Assembly (NCBI GenBank): GCA_910578185.1
Contig: CAJTPN010000012.1
Coordinates: 1 to 64,000 of the forward strand
Direction of reading: 5' to 3'
From: an uncultured Acetatifactor sp.
GTDB lineage: Bacteria; Bacillota; Clostridia; Lachnospirales; Lachnospiraceae
Length of the DNA: 64,000 nt
Made by a program: the position numbers and the translations under genes. The notes under the pieces are model-generated. The model did not search any database and was not told the DNA's origin. It was given only the letters and a program-made list of their open reading frames with translations. Positions 25,724-35,322 of this stretch are shown here, piece by piece. Positions within the stretch are counted from its first letter, which is position 1. The number at the start of each line of letters is the position of its first letter.

Positions 25724-26793
25724 AACTCAGGCATCCTCCGATTCTGATTTTTATCCCTGACCAGCCTTTCCTGCGAGATTCCGCCCCGGCGTCTGCCGCT
25801 TCTTTGGCCCCCGGCATCCCCCTTATGTCTCCGGCTTTCGGCGGCCTCATAATCCTCGTATGCCTTCACAATCCTCTGTACCAGGGGATGACGTACCACA
25901 TCCTTGCTGGTCAAATGGCAAAAAGCAATATCGTTGATTCCACTAAGCACTTTTGACGCCACATCCAACCCGGATTTCATGTCAGCCGGCAAATCTTTCT
26001 GGGAACTGTCGCCGGTAACCACCACCTTGGAGCCGAACCCAATTCGAGTCAAAAACATTTTCATCTGGGCCGGTGTCGTATTTTGAGCTTCATCCAAAAT
26101 AATATACGCGTTATCCAAGGTACGCCCTCTCATATAGGCCAAAGGCGCCACCTCTATGAGTCCGTTTTCCATATTTTTGGCAAAACTCTCCGCGCCCATA
26201 ATCTGATACAGCGCATCGTACAGAGGCCTAAGATAAGGGTCTACTTTACTCTGCAAATCCCCGGGCAAAAAGCCCAGCTTCTCCCCTGCCTCGATGGCAG
26301 GCCTGGTCAAAATGATCCTGTTCACTTCGTTATTTTTAAAAGCCGTAACCGCCATCGCCATGGCAAGATAGGTTTTTCCTGTTCCCGCAGGCCCTATCCC
26401 AAAGACGATCATATTCTCCCTGATCGCATCCACATAAGCCTTTTGCCCCAATGTCTTTGGTTTGACCGGTTTACCGTTTACCGTATGGCAGATACAATCG
26501 GAATCCATCTCCGCAAGCATCCCTTCCTTCTCTTCCATCCCAAGGCTTATAGCATAGTCCACGTTCTGCTCCTCTATGGCGTTCCCCCGGCTGGAAATCA
26601 CAGAAAGCTGACGCAGCACGCTTTCCGCCCTCCTCACCATATTCTCATCGCCGGTTATGGTAATTCTGCCGTTCCTGTCTATCACCGCCACATGGAAATC
26701 CCGCTCAAGTTTTTTCACATAGGCGTCCTGCAGTCCAAATATCTTCTGCATATGCTCCGCCGAAATATCCAGCTCCATCGAAAATTCACTCAT
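25720..26793 (-). CDS. PhoH-like ATPase
   Basis: PhoH proteins are cytoplasmic ATPases of the helicase superfamily linked to RNA metabolism, and often work with YbeY. The protein begins with a KH-like region (about residues 1-80). Then Walker A is GIGPAGTGKTYLAMAMA, the Walker B-type motif is YIILDEAQNTTPAQMK and a TGDSSQKDL sensor follows. The ATG at 26793 is preferred, since GAGGGAA precedes it. It overlaps the yqfD stop by 8 bp, while a TTG further upstream adds six residues. It is followed by ybeY. Confidence 0.92.
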   Translation of the reverse strand: MSEFSMELDISAEHMQKIFGLQDAYVKKLERDFHVAVIDRNGRITITGDENMVRRAESVLRQLSVISSRGNAIEEQNVDYAISLGMEEKEGMLAEMDSDCICHTVNGKPVKPKTLGQKAYVDAIRENMIVFGIGPAGTGKTYLAMAMAVTAFKNNEVNRIILTRPAIEAGEKLGFLPGDLQSKVDPYLRPLYDALYQIMGAESFAKNMENGLIEVAPLAYMRGRTLDNAYIILDEAQNTTPAQMKMFLTRIGFGSKVVVTGDSSQKDLPADMKSGLDVASKVLSGINDIAFCHLTSKDVVRHPLVQRIVKAYEDYEAAESRRHKGDAGGQRSGRRRGGISQERLVRDKNQNRRMPEL

Positions 26794-28009
26794 TTGTTTC
26801 TGTTCCCTCAATATCCTCTTTCTCAGTTTCTTTGTTCATACCCACAGGCTCCCGCACTAAAAATTCCCCCGTCACTACCCATGAATCTTCACCTGTTTCT
26901 ATTTTAACATTTTTTTCAATAATTTGTACCCCTTTTTCCTCTAAACTTGTGATAAATTCCATTAATTTTTGATTAAGAAGCTTCTTGGCCTCTTCTGTGG
27001 TATATTTATACTCCACGTTTTGATATTCCCTGTATGTTATACTTCCCCAGAATATTGGCAAAGACAGCTTTTCAAATACCTGAGGCCTGCTTTCCCTGAT
27101 CAGGCTGTCATATACCTGAAAAGGACGTTCCGTAGGCAGTTTATAGGAATTATCGCCAAGCTTGAAGTAATTGCTTTTCTTCTCCCTGCCCGTATACTCC
27201 TTTTGTATATAGTCAAATTTTAGACTTGTGGTATATTCAGTCATATGCTCCAGTATAATATCCGCATCCGCATTCACATATTGATATTCGCGAACCGTCT
27301 TATCCTCATTGAAAATCGGCACCTTTCCCTCCACCAGCACAGCACCTTTTTCCACGGTATCGCCTATGGCCACTTTGGGTACGCCGCTTCTGACAATAAT
27401 GGCAGCCACCGTGCCGTCATATTCCGATACGATATCCATCCCCTCCGAAACATCCGGTTTTTCCACTATGATGGGCGCGTCATTTTCCTTGATATCAATC
27501 CGCAGCCTGGTACCGTTCAGCTTCGCAGACGCCCAGGTAATCTGCGGAAACGCCCTGCGTATTTCCTTCTCCAGCGTCTCAATGTCAAGGTCATTCTTAC
27601 GCATTCCCACGATCACTTCATGCTCTCTTAAAAAATCGTCAAACACATCCTCTGTTATCTGATAGTTCCCGTCAAGATCAATATCCCATATGTACGTAGA
27701 CGACAAAGTCCAAAACCCGATTGTCAAAAAAAGACCTGCCACAAAAACTTTGCGCTTCAACAGCTTGGGCAGAAAAAAAGGGAGCCCGTATCTTTCCAAT
27801 ACCGCTACCCTTGTCCCTGTCTTTTTCACCACGGGCCGCAGCCCCCAAAAGCCGCTCAAATTAATATTCATATAATAGACATCGCCTTCGCGCACAATGT
27901 TCCACAGCAATATTCCCTTATTACTGCACAGATTCATAAAACGCTCCGGCGAAAATCCGCTCACCCGGATCCGCAGATATCCCTTGATATATTTCAGCAA
28001 TTCGATCAT
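26786..28009 (-). CDS. yqfD: Sporulation protein YqfD
   Basis: YqfD is a forespore-expressed membrane protein. It is conserved in endospore formers and always paired with YqfC. The 407-residue protein has a soluble N-terminal segment and one hydrophobic helix (about residues 84-107). Its periplasmic-type FtsQ/POTRA-like domain includes FPQITWASAKLNGTRLRID, which resembles SpoIV-type engulfment proteins. The ATG at 28009 follows GAGGAAAG. A longer frame adds nine non-homologous residues. It lies between yqfC and phoH, as in Bacillus. Confidence 0.92.
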   Translation of the reverse strand: MIELLKYIKGYLRIRVSGFSPERFMNLCSNKGILLWNIVREGDVYYMNINLSGFWGLRPVVKKTGTRVAVLERYGLPFFLPKLLKRKVFVAGLFLTIGFWTLSSTYIWDIDLDGNYQITEDVFDDFLREHEVIVGMRKNDLDIETLEKEIRRAFPQITWASAKLNGTRLRIDIKENDAPIIVEKPDVSEGMDIVSEYDGTVAAIIVRSGVPKVAIGDTVEKGAVLVEGKVPIFNEDKTVREYQYVNADADIILEHMTEYTTSLKFDYIQKEYTGREKKSNYFKLGDNSYKLPTERPFQVYDSLIRESRPQVFEKLSLPIFWGSITYREYQNVEYKYTTEEAKKLLNQKLMEFITSLEEKGVQIIEKNVKIETGEDSWVVTGEFLVREPVGMNKETEKEDIEGTETNE

Positions 28010-28053
28010 GGACTTTCCTCTTCTTAATTTTTGCAAACCAGCTGAACCGGCGG

Positions 28054-28347
28054 TCAGATATATCTGACGCAGCCGATACAGCCGCTGATCTTCATATCCT
28101 CCGTGGTGTAATAATCAATGGACAGTCCGTTTCCCTCAAAGGAGACCTGGCAGGTCTTTCCCTGCAGTAAGATCTGGTTTTCCGTATATTCCAGAATCCC
28201 CCGGTAATTTTCTATCCATGCCTCCCGATTCCCCGTCATGGTCACCTTCAGCGCTCCCATGCAGATATCCTTTGGAAGCTTTAGGGAATCCAACAATGCC
28301 TCTTTCTTTGATTCTTTTTTCTGGCTGCGATCAATATTTTTCTTCAT
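28054..28347 (-). CDS. yqfC: Sporulation protein YqfC (YabP family)
   Basis: YqfC belongs to the YabP/YqfC family of small sporulation proteins. The 97-residue protein has family landmarks: LDSLKLPKDICMGALKVTMTG, an NYRGILEYTENQILLQG strand region and an EGNGLSIDYYTTEDMKISG C-terminus. The ATG at 28347 is used. A TTG two codons upstream is possible and neither has a strong ribosome site. It is the first gene of the yqfC-yqfD-phoH-ybeY operon. In Bacillus the gene is controlled by sigma-E, and I could not identify a matching promoter here. Confidence 0.88.
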   Translation of the reverse strand: MKKNIDRSQKKESKKEALLDSLKLPKDICMGALKVTMTGNREAWIENYRGILEYTENQILLQGKTCQVSFEGNGLSIDYYTTEDMKISGCIGCVRYI

Positions 28348-28474
28348 GTTCAAAGTATATTATCCCATGCCAAAAACTATGCCCGAATTATTTATAATCC
28401 TCCCTTCTCTTTTATTCCAGCTCCCGATTATGGAGACCTGAACCGTTTCCGTTCATTGGATGCTCTCTATTTTC

Positions 28475-29779
28475 CTACCCTATGATTGTCTTGATAAGAG
28501 GCTTTGGCTTGGGTATTGTCTCCGTGATGGTACATGCCGAAAGATAGCGCTCCTCCGCTTCCAAGGCACGTTTTTCCTCGTTAGCATGCAATATTGCCAG
28601 CGGTTCCCCCTCCTTGACATAATCCCCCACTTTTCTGCAAAGCACCAAGCCAACGGCCAAGTCTATCGCACTGTCTTTCCTCTCTCTGCCGCCGCCCAAA
28701 ATCAGAGAACAGAGTCCTACCTCGTCACAGACAATACGACTCACGTAGCCGCTCCGGGGAGCTGATATCGCGCGCACAATTTGGGCCTTGGGCAATCGCT
28801 CCGGCCTATATACCGCTTCTTTGTCCCCACCCTGGGCTTCCACAAATTCGGCAAATTTTCTTAAAGCGCTGCCGTCTGCAATTACGCCGCGAAGCATTTC
28901 CCTTGCTTCCGCTTCCAGAGAAGCTTTCCCGCCGACCAGAAGCATCTGACTTCCCAGCGTTATGCACAGTTCCACAAAGTCCTCGGGCCCTTTACCACTT
29001 AAAGTATCAATGGCTTCCTTTACCTCCAATGCATTCCCAACCGCATAACCCAGGGGCTGATCCATATCCGAGATCACAGCAACGGTTTTGCGCCCGGCAT
29101 TTCTGCCGATCTCCACCATCTCCTCCGCCAGCGCCCTGGCATCCTGTTCCCGCTTCATAAACGCACCGCTGCCCGTCTTTACATCCAACACAATGGCGTC
29201 CGCTCCAGCGGCCAGCTTCTTGCTCATAATAGAACTGGCAATCAACGACATATTATCCACCGTTGCGGTTACATCACGAAGCGCATAAAGCTTTTTGTCC
29301 GCAGGCGCTAAATCCGCCGTCTGCCCCATAATGGCAATCCCAATACGATTAACATTGTCAATAAATTTATCTGAAGTAAGCCCTGTGGTAAATCCTAAAA
29401 AACTTTCCAGTTTGTCGATAGTGCCGCCGGTGTGCCCAAGCCCTCGTCCGCTCATCTTCGCCACAGGAATACCGCACGCTGCCACCATGGGGGCCAGGGC
29501 AAGGGAGGTCTTGTCTCCAACTCCTCCGGTGCTGTGCTTATCCACCTTTACTCCCTGTATCATTGACAAATCAAGCTGTTCCCCGCTTCCCGCCATAGCC
29601 ATTGTAAGCGCCAGTGTCTCCCCCTTGGTCATCTTGCGGAAATAAATTGCCATCATCAGCGCAGATACTTGATAGTCCGGAATCTCTCCCCTGGTATAGC
29701 CTTCCACAAAGAAATTGATCTCCTCTTTTGAAAGCTCCCCTCCATTCCTTTTTTTCAAAATAATATCATACATTCTCAT
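28475..29779 (-). CDS. pdp: Pyrimidine-nucleoside phosphorylase
   Basis: This enzyme cleaves thymidine, uridine and deoxyuridine with phosphate to give the base and (deoxy)ribose-1-phosphate. The signature KMSGRGLGHTGGTIDKLES (the thymidine/pyrimidine phosphorylase pattern) and KHSTGGVGDKTSL (phosphate binding) are both present in 434 residues, a normal length. A biotinyl-like C-terminal domain with SAPRSGYVS and VGDYVKEGEPLAILHA follows the family layout. GGGGGAAAC precedes the ATG. It is not in a nucleoside operon here, since its neighbours are the LysM gene upstream and yqfC downstream. Confidence 0.95.
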   Translation of the reverse strand: MRMYDIILKKRNGGELSKEEINFFVEGYTRGEIPDYQVSALMMAIYFRKMTKGETLALTMAMAGSGEQLDLSMIQGVKVDKHSTGGVGDKTSLALAPMVAACGIPVAKMSGRGLGHTGGTIDKLESFLGFTTGLTSDKFIDNVNRIGIAIMGQTADLAPADKKLYALRDVTATVDNMSLIASSIMSKKLAAGADAIVLDVKTGSGAFMKREQDARALAEEMVEIGRNAGRKTVAVISDMDQPLGYAVGNALEVKEAIDTLSGKGPEDFVELCITLGSQMLLVGGKASLEAEAREMLRGVIADGSALRKFAEFVEAQGGDKEAVYRPERLPKAQIVRAISAPRSGYVSRIVCDEVGLCSLILGGGRERKDSAIDLAVGLVLCRKVGDYVKEGEPLAILHANEEKRALEAEERYLSACTITETIPKPKPLIKTIIG

Positions 29780-29812
29780 AATTGTTTCCCCCTTCGGCTT
29801 ACATTTGTACTT

Positions 29813-30949
29813 TTACTTTAAAATATAAAACTGATTTTGCAGCAAAACCCAATTTGCCCGAAACCATTTCATTATCTGCCAATAGCCACAGCCTCGCAAA
29901 TTGTACTCCTGAATCAGTCGAAACTTTGCCTGGAGGCTCCTTACATCTTCAAACCATACCTCATGGCTGATCCCGTCCTTCACATAAGTGAAATACGGAC
30001 TTTCCGCCAAACTGTCAAACATAATCTCCGCTTCCTGTTCAATGGCAATGCGCACAGCCTCTACATTTCCTATGGTTGTGGCTTTGGTGGTTCCGCGCTC
30101 ATAGGGAAGCGGCCAATCGTAACCGTAGTTGGGAATGCCCAGATCAATTTTATCGGCCGGGATTTCCGTCAACGCGTATTCCACCACCCTCCGAACCTGA
30201 TTGATGGGCGCTACTGCCATGGGGGGGCCATAAGTATATCCCCACTCGTAAGTCATCAAAAGAACGTGATCAGCAGCCTCCCCCAATGCCCGGTAATCTT
30301 TCCCTTCATACAGCAGTCCTGCCTGATCCGCACTTGTCTTCGGCGCCAGTGCAACGGAAGTATGATACCCGTTGGTACGCATGATTTCCGCTACCTGTCT
30401 TACAAACGCAGAAAAAGGATCCCGATCCTGGGCCAAAATATATTCAAAATCAATATCAACACCCTGATATCCTTTTTCTTCCATTACCTGAAGCAGGTTT
30501 TCAATCAATCTGTCCGTGTATTGGGGATTGTTCACAACGGAATGTATCAGCTGATTATTAAAATTACCATCCGGTCCAAATGGAGTGAGCGTCAGTATCG
30601 GCTGTGTCCCAAAGCGCAAAGCTTCCGCTATCATCCAAGTATCATCTCCATAAGCAGGAGGCAACAGTTCCCCCTCCCTGGTAAAGCCATAGGAAAAAAT
30701 TGGCAGCTCTGACAAATACGGCAAGGTCTGCTCCAAGACCCATGGACTGATAAAAGGATAGGCATAACCGCTAACCGAAATTGCCCTGTCCGCATTTCTC
30801 TCATACTGGTTGATCAATAAGGCCTGCCCAATGGCCAGTTCATAAGGATAGACCAGTTGATTATCATAAATAATCTGTTCCACATTGGCGCCATATTCCT
30901 CCGCTATACTGTCCACGCTGTCTCCGCGTTTCACCACATATATTTCCAT
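29813..30949 (-). CDS. LysM and glycoside hydrolase family 18 protein (YaaH/SleL-like spore protein)
   Basis: The 378-residue protein carries one N-terminal LysM domain (residues 1-48, VVKRGDSVDSIAEEYGANVEQI), which binds peptidoglycan. A GH18 barrel follows, with the DXDXE motif GVDIDFE (Asp165, Asp167 and catalytic Glu169). Relatives such as YaaH and SleL are spore-cortex N-acetylglucosaminidases active in germination. It has no signal peptide, as is usual for these spore coat or cortex enzymes. Most family members carry two LysM repeats, and this one has a single repeat. The ATG at 30949 is chosen because of GGAG seven bases upstream. Confidence 0.9.
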   Translation of the reverse strand: MEIYVVKRGDSVDSIAEEYGANVEQIIYDNQLVYPYELAIGQALLINQYERNADRAISVSGYAYPFISPWVLEQTLPYLSELPIFSYGFTREGELLPPAYGDDTWMIAEALRFGTQPILTLTPFGPDGNFNNQLIHSVVNNPQYTDRLIENLLQVMEEKGYQGVDIDFEYILAQDRDPFSAFVRQVAEIMRTNGYHTSVALAPKTSADQAGLLYEGKDYRALGEAADHVLLMTYEWGYTYGPPMAVAPINQVRRVVEYALTEIPADKIDLGIPNYGYDWPLPYERGTTKATTIGNVEAVRIAIEQEAEIMFDSLAESPYFTYVKDGISHEVWFEDVRSLQAKFRLIQEYNLRGCGYWQIMKWFRANWVLLQNQFYILK

Positions 30950-31088
30950 CGCAAATCTCCAAAAATAAGGTTTCCTTATTTTATGCAGATACCACATATA
31001 TTGCCCACATATGATTAATGGAACCGGCAAACATTCAGGCACACTTGCCCTATTCTATTTGGTTCTGGGTCAGATATCTCCAATGACA

Positions 31089-31736
31089 TTACTCGGAAAC
31101 GCCAACCCTCTTACAGACTCCCATAAGGCAGCAATTTTCACAATGAGGCTTTGTGCGTGCCGTACAGACGGCCCTGCCATGATCCACGAGCCGATGACAG
31201 AAATCATTCCCTTCCTCCGGCGGAATGATCTTCCACAACTCTTTCTCCACTTTGGCTGGTTCCCTGATTCCATCCACCAATCCCATCCTGTTTGTCAGAC
31301 GAATGCAGTGCGTATCTGTGACGATGGCAGGTTTTCCAAATACATCTCCCATAATCAAATTGGCGCTTTTTCTGCCAACTCCTGGCAATGCCAGCAATTT
31401 ATCAAATTGGTCCGGCACATTTCCACCATAGGTATTCCGCAGCACTTTCATACATGCACTGATATCCCTGGCCTTGCTGTGTCCCAAACCGCATGGTCGG
31501 ACGATCTCCTCAATCTCTTCCACCAAAGCTTCTGCCAATGCGTTCACATCCGGAAATTTTTCATACAGTTTCTCAACCACCACATTGACTCTGGCGTCCG
31601 TACACTGCGCCGCCAACCTTACACTCACCAGAAGCTTCCACGCCTGATCGTATGCAAGTGTACAATCAGAATCGGGATACTCCTTTTTCAACTTTTCTAT
31701 AATCTGAATCGCCCGCTGTTTCTTTGTCATTTGCAC
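31089..31736 (-). CDS. nth: Endonuclease III
   Basis: Endonuclease III is a bifunctional DNA glycosylase/AP lyase for oxidised pyrimidines. The helix-hairpin-helix LPGVGRKSANLIMGDVFG contains the catalytic Lys, and VTDTHCIRLTNR contains the catalytic Asp. The C-terminal iron-sulfur motif is CTARTKPHCENCCLMGVC. Its first spacing is 7 residues and not the 6 of E. coli Nth (C-X6-C-X2-C-X5-C), while the other two match. At 215 aa the length is normal. It is transcribed towards the LysM-GH18 gene but separated by 139 bp. Confidence 0.93.
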   Translation of the reverse strand: MQMTKKQRAIQIIEKLKKEYPDSDCTLAYDQAWKLLVSVRLAAQCTDARVNVVVEKLYEKFPDVNALAEALVEEIEEIVRPCGLGHSKARDISACMKVLRNTYGGNVPDQFDKLLALPGVGRKSANLIMGDVFGKPAIVTDTHCIRLTNRMGLVDGIREPAKVEKELWKIIPPEEGNDFCHRLVDHGRAVCTARTKPHCENCCLMGVCKRVGVSE

Positions 31737-31820
31737 TTCCCTTTCAAATCGTATTTTTAGCGCATTTCCTGTGGAACGCCATCCTTGCTTCTGCCTGTCA
31801 ATTTCTTTATAATTGGACTA

Positions 31821-31858
31821 AACAGGACAGAAGAGATACAATCTCAATCTGTCCTGTT
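31821..31858. terminator. Long hairpin between the chemoreceptor gene and nth
   Basis: AACAGGACAG (31821-31830) pairs with CTGTCCTGTT (31849-31858), and an inner AGAGAT/ATCTC stem sits between them. It lies just after the chemoreceptor stop codon on the minus strand. There is no clear T-run on either strand, so its efficiency as a terminator is uncertain. Confidence 0.5.
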
Positions 31859-31894
31859 ATCAATTTAATCATATTGATTTTGTTATTTGTTCGA

Positions 31895-33643
31895 TTAGTT
31901 CAAATCGATATGACCATAAGAGTCATAGGAATTGCCATAATTTCTCACATTTTGAGAACCAATGGCATACTCTTCCCGAAGAATGAATTTTGCAACAAGA
32001 TTTTTGAGCATAGCCGCCTGATTGGAAAGTTCCTGGCTGGCCGCAGCGCTTTGTTCTGATGTAGCAGAATTGGTCTGTACAACGCTGGATATCTGATCCA
32101 CACCCAATGTAACCTGTTCAATGGCATCCGCCTGCTGCTCTGCAGCATTTGCAATCATATCTACCTTGGAAGATGTGGTGCGCACTGCATCCACTACCTT
32201 CGTAAGCGACTGAGCCGTTGCATCTGCAATTTTGGTACCTCTTGCCACAGCTTCAATAGACTGCTCAATCAAGTTTGCGGTATCCTTTGACGCCTCAGAA
32301 CTCTTGTTGGCAAGGCTGCGCACTTCATCGGCAACTACCGCAAAACCACGTCCGGCCTGACCTGCCCGTGCAGCCTCCACTGATGCGTTAAGCGCCAGTA
32401 TATTCGTCTGGAATGCAATGTCTTCAATTGTATTGATAATCTTGTTGATCTCGTTGGATGTATGTGAAATTTCTTCCATGGCGGCAATCATATTCCGCAT
32501 TTGTACATTACATTCTTCCGCTTCACTTCCAGCCATGCTGGACTGGTTTCTGGCCTCCATGGCATTTTCTGCAGTATCCTTAATCTGATGAGAGATCCCC
32601 GTAATGGTTGACGCAAGCTGCTCTACAGCCGATGCCTGCTCCGTAGCACCCTGTGCAAGCGCCTGTGCACCGTCGGAAACCTGTCCGGAACCGGAGGCAA
32701 CCTGATCGGAGCTACGATTAATCTGACCTAATGTAGAGCTTAAATCACGGTTGAGCTTGCGGATGGATAGCAAAAGACTTTGGAAACTTCCCACATAGTA
32801 TTCCTCCGCCTGAGTACGCACGTCAAAATTTCCCTCTGCCATCTCGCTCAAAATCCTTGACGCATCCACAATAACGGTGCCTACAATCTTGGTCATATTC
32901 TTGAAAGCCTTGGCCAGAAGTCCCATCTCGTCTCTTGATTCGTATGATATGGAAATGTCAAAATTACCTTCCACAATCTTATCTGCAGACTTTTCCAGTT
33001 CACGGAGAGGACGCGTAATTGCACCCGTTAAATATGTAGAGAGGAACAAAGTGATGATCAATACGCCAATGGCCAGCCCCATCTGAAGGGCAACCAGCTG
33101 TTCCTGCATTTTAACGGTACTCTGATAATTGTTTTCCGCATTGGTTTCCGCTACATTGCTGATCTGAATCAATGTGTTTACCGCTTCCTCCACCATGGGC
33201 TGATATTCTTCCAACAGCATGGTCTGAGCTTTCTCCTGATCGGTGTGTGACACTTCGATAACAGCCTCCTGCAAATCCACAGCTTTTCTTACACTTGTAG
33301 CAAAAGAATCCAGCAATGCGGCGTCGCCTTCAAAATTCTCAAACAGCCAGTTTGCGTTTTCTTCCAGCAGGGTCAGTTCTTTATTTAAGTCACTTAAATA
33401 AACGGCGCTTTTTTGAGCATCGTCATCAATGGTCATAAAGGAGAGATCTTTTACAATGATCTGCAGCCCTCGCCGCATATTCATAACTTTGTTGGTAATC
33501 TGATACCCCACATTATAAAAATGCGAATATTTTTCTTCGTTTTCCCTCAATCCCCAGATCGAAGTTGCCACTGTCCCAATGAACAGTACAATAATTAGCA
33601 AAAAAGTTACCAAGAGCTTTGTTCTGATTTTTAGATTTTTCAT
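31895..33643 (-). CDS. Methyl-accepting chemotaxis protein
   Basis: This membrane chemoreceptor signals to CheA. It has a membrane helix at residues 9-29, an extracytoplasmic four-helix sensor (about 30-195) and a second membrane helix (about 196-217). The HAMP domain has ITRPLRELEKSADKIVEGNFD. The cytoplasmic rod has the highly conserved hairpin tip EDIAFQTNILALNASVEAAR. The 582-residue protein lacks a C-terminal CheR-binding pentapeptide. The ligand cannot be predicted. The ATG at 33643 has GGAGGG upstream. No chemotaxis or flagellar genes are nearby, so it is an isolated receptor with its own promoter. Confidence 0.93.
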   Translation of the reverse strand: MKNLKIRTKLLVTFLLIIVLFIGTVATSIWGLRENEEKYSHFYNVGYQITNKVMNMRRGLQIIVKDLSFMTIDDDAQKSAVYLSDLNKELTLLEENANWLFENFEGDAALLDSFATSVRKAVDLQEAVIEVSHTDQEKAQTMLLEEYQPMVEEAVNTLIQISNVAETNAENNYQSTVKMQEQLVALQMGLAIGVLIITLFLSTYLTGAITRPLRELEKSADKIVEGNFDISISYESRDEMGLLAKAFKNMTKIVGTVIVDASRILSEMAEGNFDVRTQAEEYYVGSFQSLLLSIRKLNRDLSSTLGQINRSSDQVASGSGQVSDGAQALAQGATEQASAVEQLASTITGISHQIKDTAENAMEARNQSSMAGSEAEECNVQMRNMIAAMEEISHTSNEINKIINTIEDIAFQTNILALNASVEAARAGQAGRGFAVVADEVRSLANKSSEASKDTANLIEQSIEAVARGTKIADATAQSLTKVVDAVRTTSSKVDMIANAAEQQADAIEQVTLGVDQISSVVQTNSATSEQSAAASQELSNQAAMLKNLVAKFILREEYAIGSQNVRNYGNSYDSYGHIDLN

Positions 33644-33740
33644 TTTTCCCTCCGCTGCTTTACAAACAAATACCATATTTCTCTGCTTTTGATATGGCGT
33701 ACTGTTTATAAGTGATAGTCGTGCTGTTCCTGATAATTAG

Positions 33741-33769
33741 ATTATAGTAGATAATTGACAGTTTGTCTA
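33741..33769 (-). promoter_or_regulatory. Sigma-A-type promoter of the chemoreceptor gene
   Basis: Read on the minus strand, TAGACA (33764-33769) and a perfect TATAAT (33741-33746) are 17 bp apart. The start codon lies about 98 bp downstream. No sigma-28 (flagellar) promoter was seen, so the gene may not be under flagellar control. Confidence 0.65.
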
Positions 33770-33935
33770 CTCTATTTGTAAAACAGTTACAATAAACTGT
33801 AGCAATTCGTCACTATCCATTTATAGCCGCCGGGAAACGCATTCACACCTTCCATTGGGCGGCAACTCCGAGACTGCCATGGGCAAAAGCAAAGACATCG
33901 GCGAATCCGCTAATGTCTTCCAATTCACTTATCAG

Positions 33936-34154
33936 CTACTTTTTATCCCTGTCAAAATATTCAATAATACCTTTTGTATTAATTCCGCCGATGGATTTGC
34001 TGTCGTCAATAACAAGCTTCTTCCACTCCTGGGAATCAACGTCCGCTCCGTTACTTATGGCCCATTGCTCAATCTCCGATTTGAGATTATTAGCTTTCTC
34101 GATCAATAAATTTTCCATATCCGCTTTTTTATAAATATGTTGTGGCACCACCAT
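33936..34154 (-). CDS. Small hypothetical protein (72 aa)
   Basis: The protein is predicted to be mostly helical and charged (KKADMENLLIEKANNLKSEI, then EWKKLVIDDSKSIG). I recognise no domain, signal peptide or membrane segment. GGAAAGGA lies 7 bp before the ATG, which supports real translation. It lies alone between metA and the chemoreceptor gene, on the same strand. Confidence 0.6.
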   Translation of the reverse strand: MVVPQHIYKKADMENLLIEKANNLKSEIEQWAISNGADVDSQEWKKLVIDDSKSIGGINTKGIIEYFDRDKK

Positions 34155-34382
34155 TTGATTATCCTTTCCAAAAAGATATATAATTCATATTATTCTTTTC
34201 ATCCGTTTGATATTCTTTTTATGAAACCAACTCCGATCCCGGGACAGATTTCCCGCCCCCTGCGTGCCGGCCATCCGGTAATCGTTAAATAGTGCTGAAT
34301 ATTTCCTTCTGCTGTAATGCAGAGGAATGAGACAAAGCAGCTGCTGCGGTGACCGGGAAGGACCGTCATAACTGTTGCTTTT

Positions 34383-35288
34383 CTACAGCTCATAGGGCGT
34401 CATCTGGTACACGTAGTAATTCAACCAGTTGCTGTACAGATTATTGCTGTGGGATCTCCACTGCAGCAACGGTCTGCTTTTGGGATCGTCATCCGGATAA
34501 TAATTATATGGCACCTGAATGGTCAGACCTTTGTTTAAATCCCTATAATATTCATTGTTTAAGGTAATTCTGTCATATTCCGGATGTCCGGTCACAAATA
34601 TTTTTCTGCCTTCCTCCGCAATAGCCAAATACACACCCGCCGCCCGGGATTCCGCCAGCACCATCAATTCTTTACAGGCATGTATCGCCTCTGACGGCGT
34701 TTCTGTATGGCGGCTGTGAGGCGCCAGGAAAATATCGTCAAATCCCCGTACCAGAGGCACTTTGCGGTTTTCCACCTTATGTTCATAAATTCCAAAAAGC
34801 TTCCTGGGAAGTTGTCTCTTATTGATGCCATAATAATAATAGAACCCCGCCTGGGCAGCCCAGCAAATATGAAGTGTTGAAGTCACATGGGTCTGGGCCC
34901 AGTCAAAAATCTCACATATTTCCTGCCAGTAGTCCACCTCCTCAAAAGAAATATCTTCCACCGGCGCTCCCGTAACAATCATTCCGTCAAACTTTTTGTC
35001 CCTGACATCATCCAGCGTAATATAAAATTTATTTAGATGACTTGCGGATGTATTCACGGATATATGACTTTTTACATTCATAAACGTAACGTCCACCTGA
35101 AGCGGCGTATTTGACAAGGCGCGCAACAGCTGAAGTTCCGTATCCTGTTTCACAGGCATATTATTTAATATCAATACTTGCAGGGGACGGATATCCTGAT
35201 GCATGGCCCTGAATTCATCCATCACAAATATATTTTCGTTTTCCAATATTTCTTTTGCAGGCAAATCCCTCTGTGTCCTGATTGGCAT
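34383..35288 (-). CDS. metA: Homoserine O-acetyltransferase (MetA family)
   Basis: MetA acylates homoserine as the first committed step of methionine synthesis. The catalytic residues match E. coli numbering exactly: Cys142 (HICWAAQAG), His235 and Glu237 (GHPEYD). Residue 111 is Glu (TGAPVED). In this family Glu111 marks acetyl-CoA use, as in Bacillus, and Gly111 marks succinyl-CoA use, as in E. coli, so acetyl transfer is predicted. The 301-residue length is typical. It follows ligA closely, and I saw no SAM riboswitch or T-box upstream. Confidence 0.92.
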   Translation of the reverse strand: MPIRTQRDLPAKEILENENIFVMDEFRAMHQDIRPLQVLILNNMPVKQDTELQLLRALSNTPLQVDVTFMNVKSHISVNTSASHLNKFYITLDDVRDKKFDGMIVTGAPVEDISFEEVDYWQEICEIFDWAQTHVTSTLHICWAAQAGFYYYYGINKRQLPRKLFGIYEHKVENRKVPLVRGFDDIFLAPHSRHTETPSEAIHACKELMVLAESRAAGVYLAIAEEGRKIFVTGHPEYDRITLNNEYYRDLNKGLTIQVPYNYYPDDDPKSRPLLQWRSHSNNLYSNWLNYYVYQMTPYEL

Positions 35289-35322
35289 TATTCTCCTCCT
35301 TGCCCCAATCTGATTTTATCAG

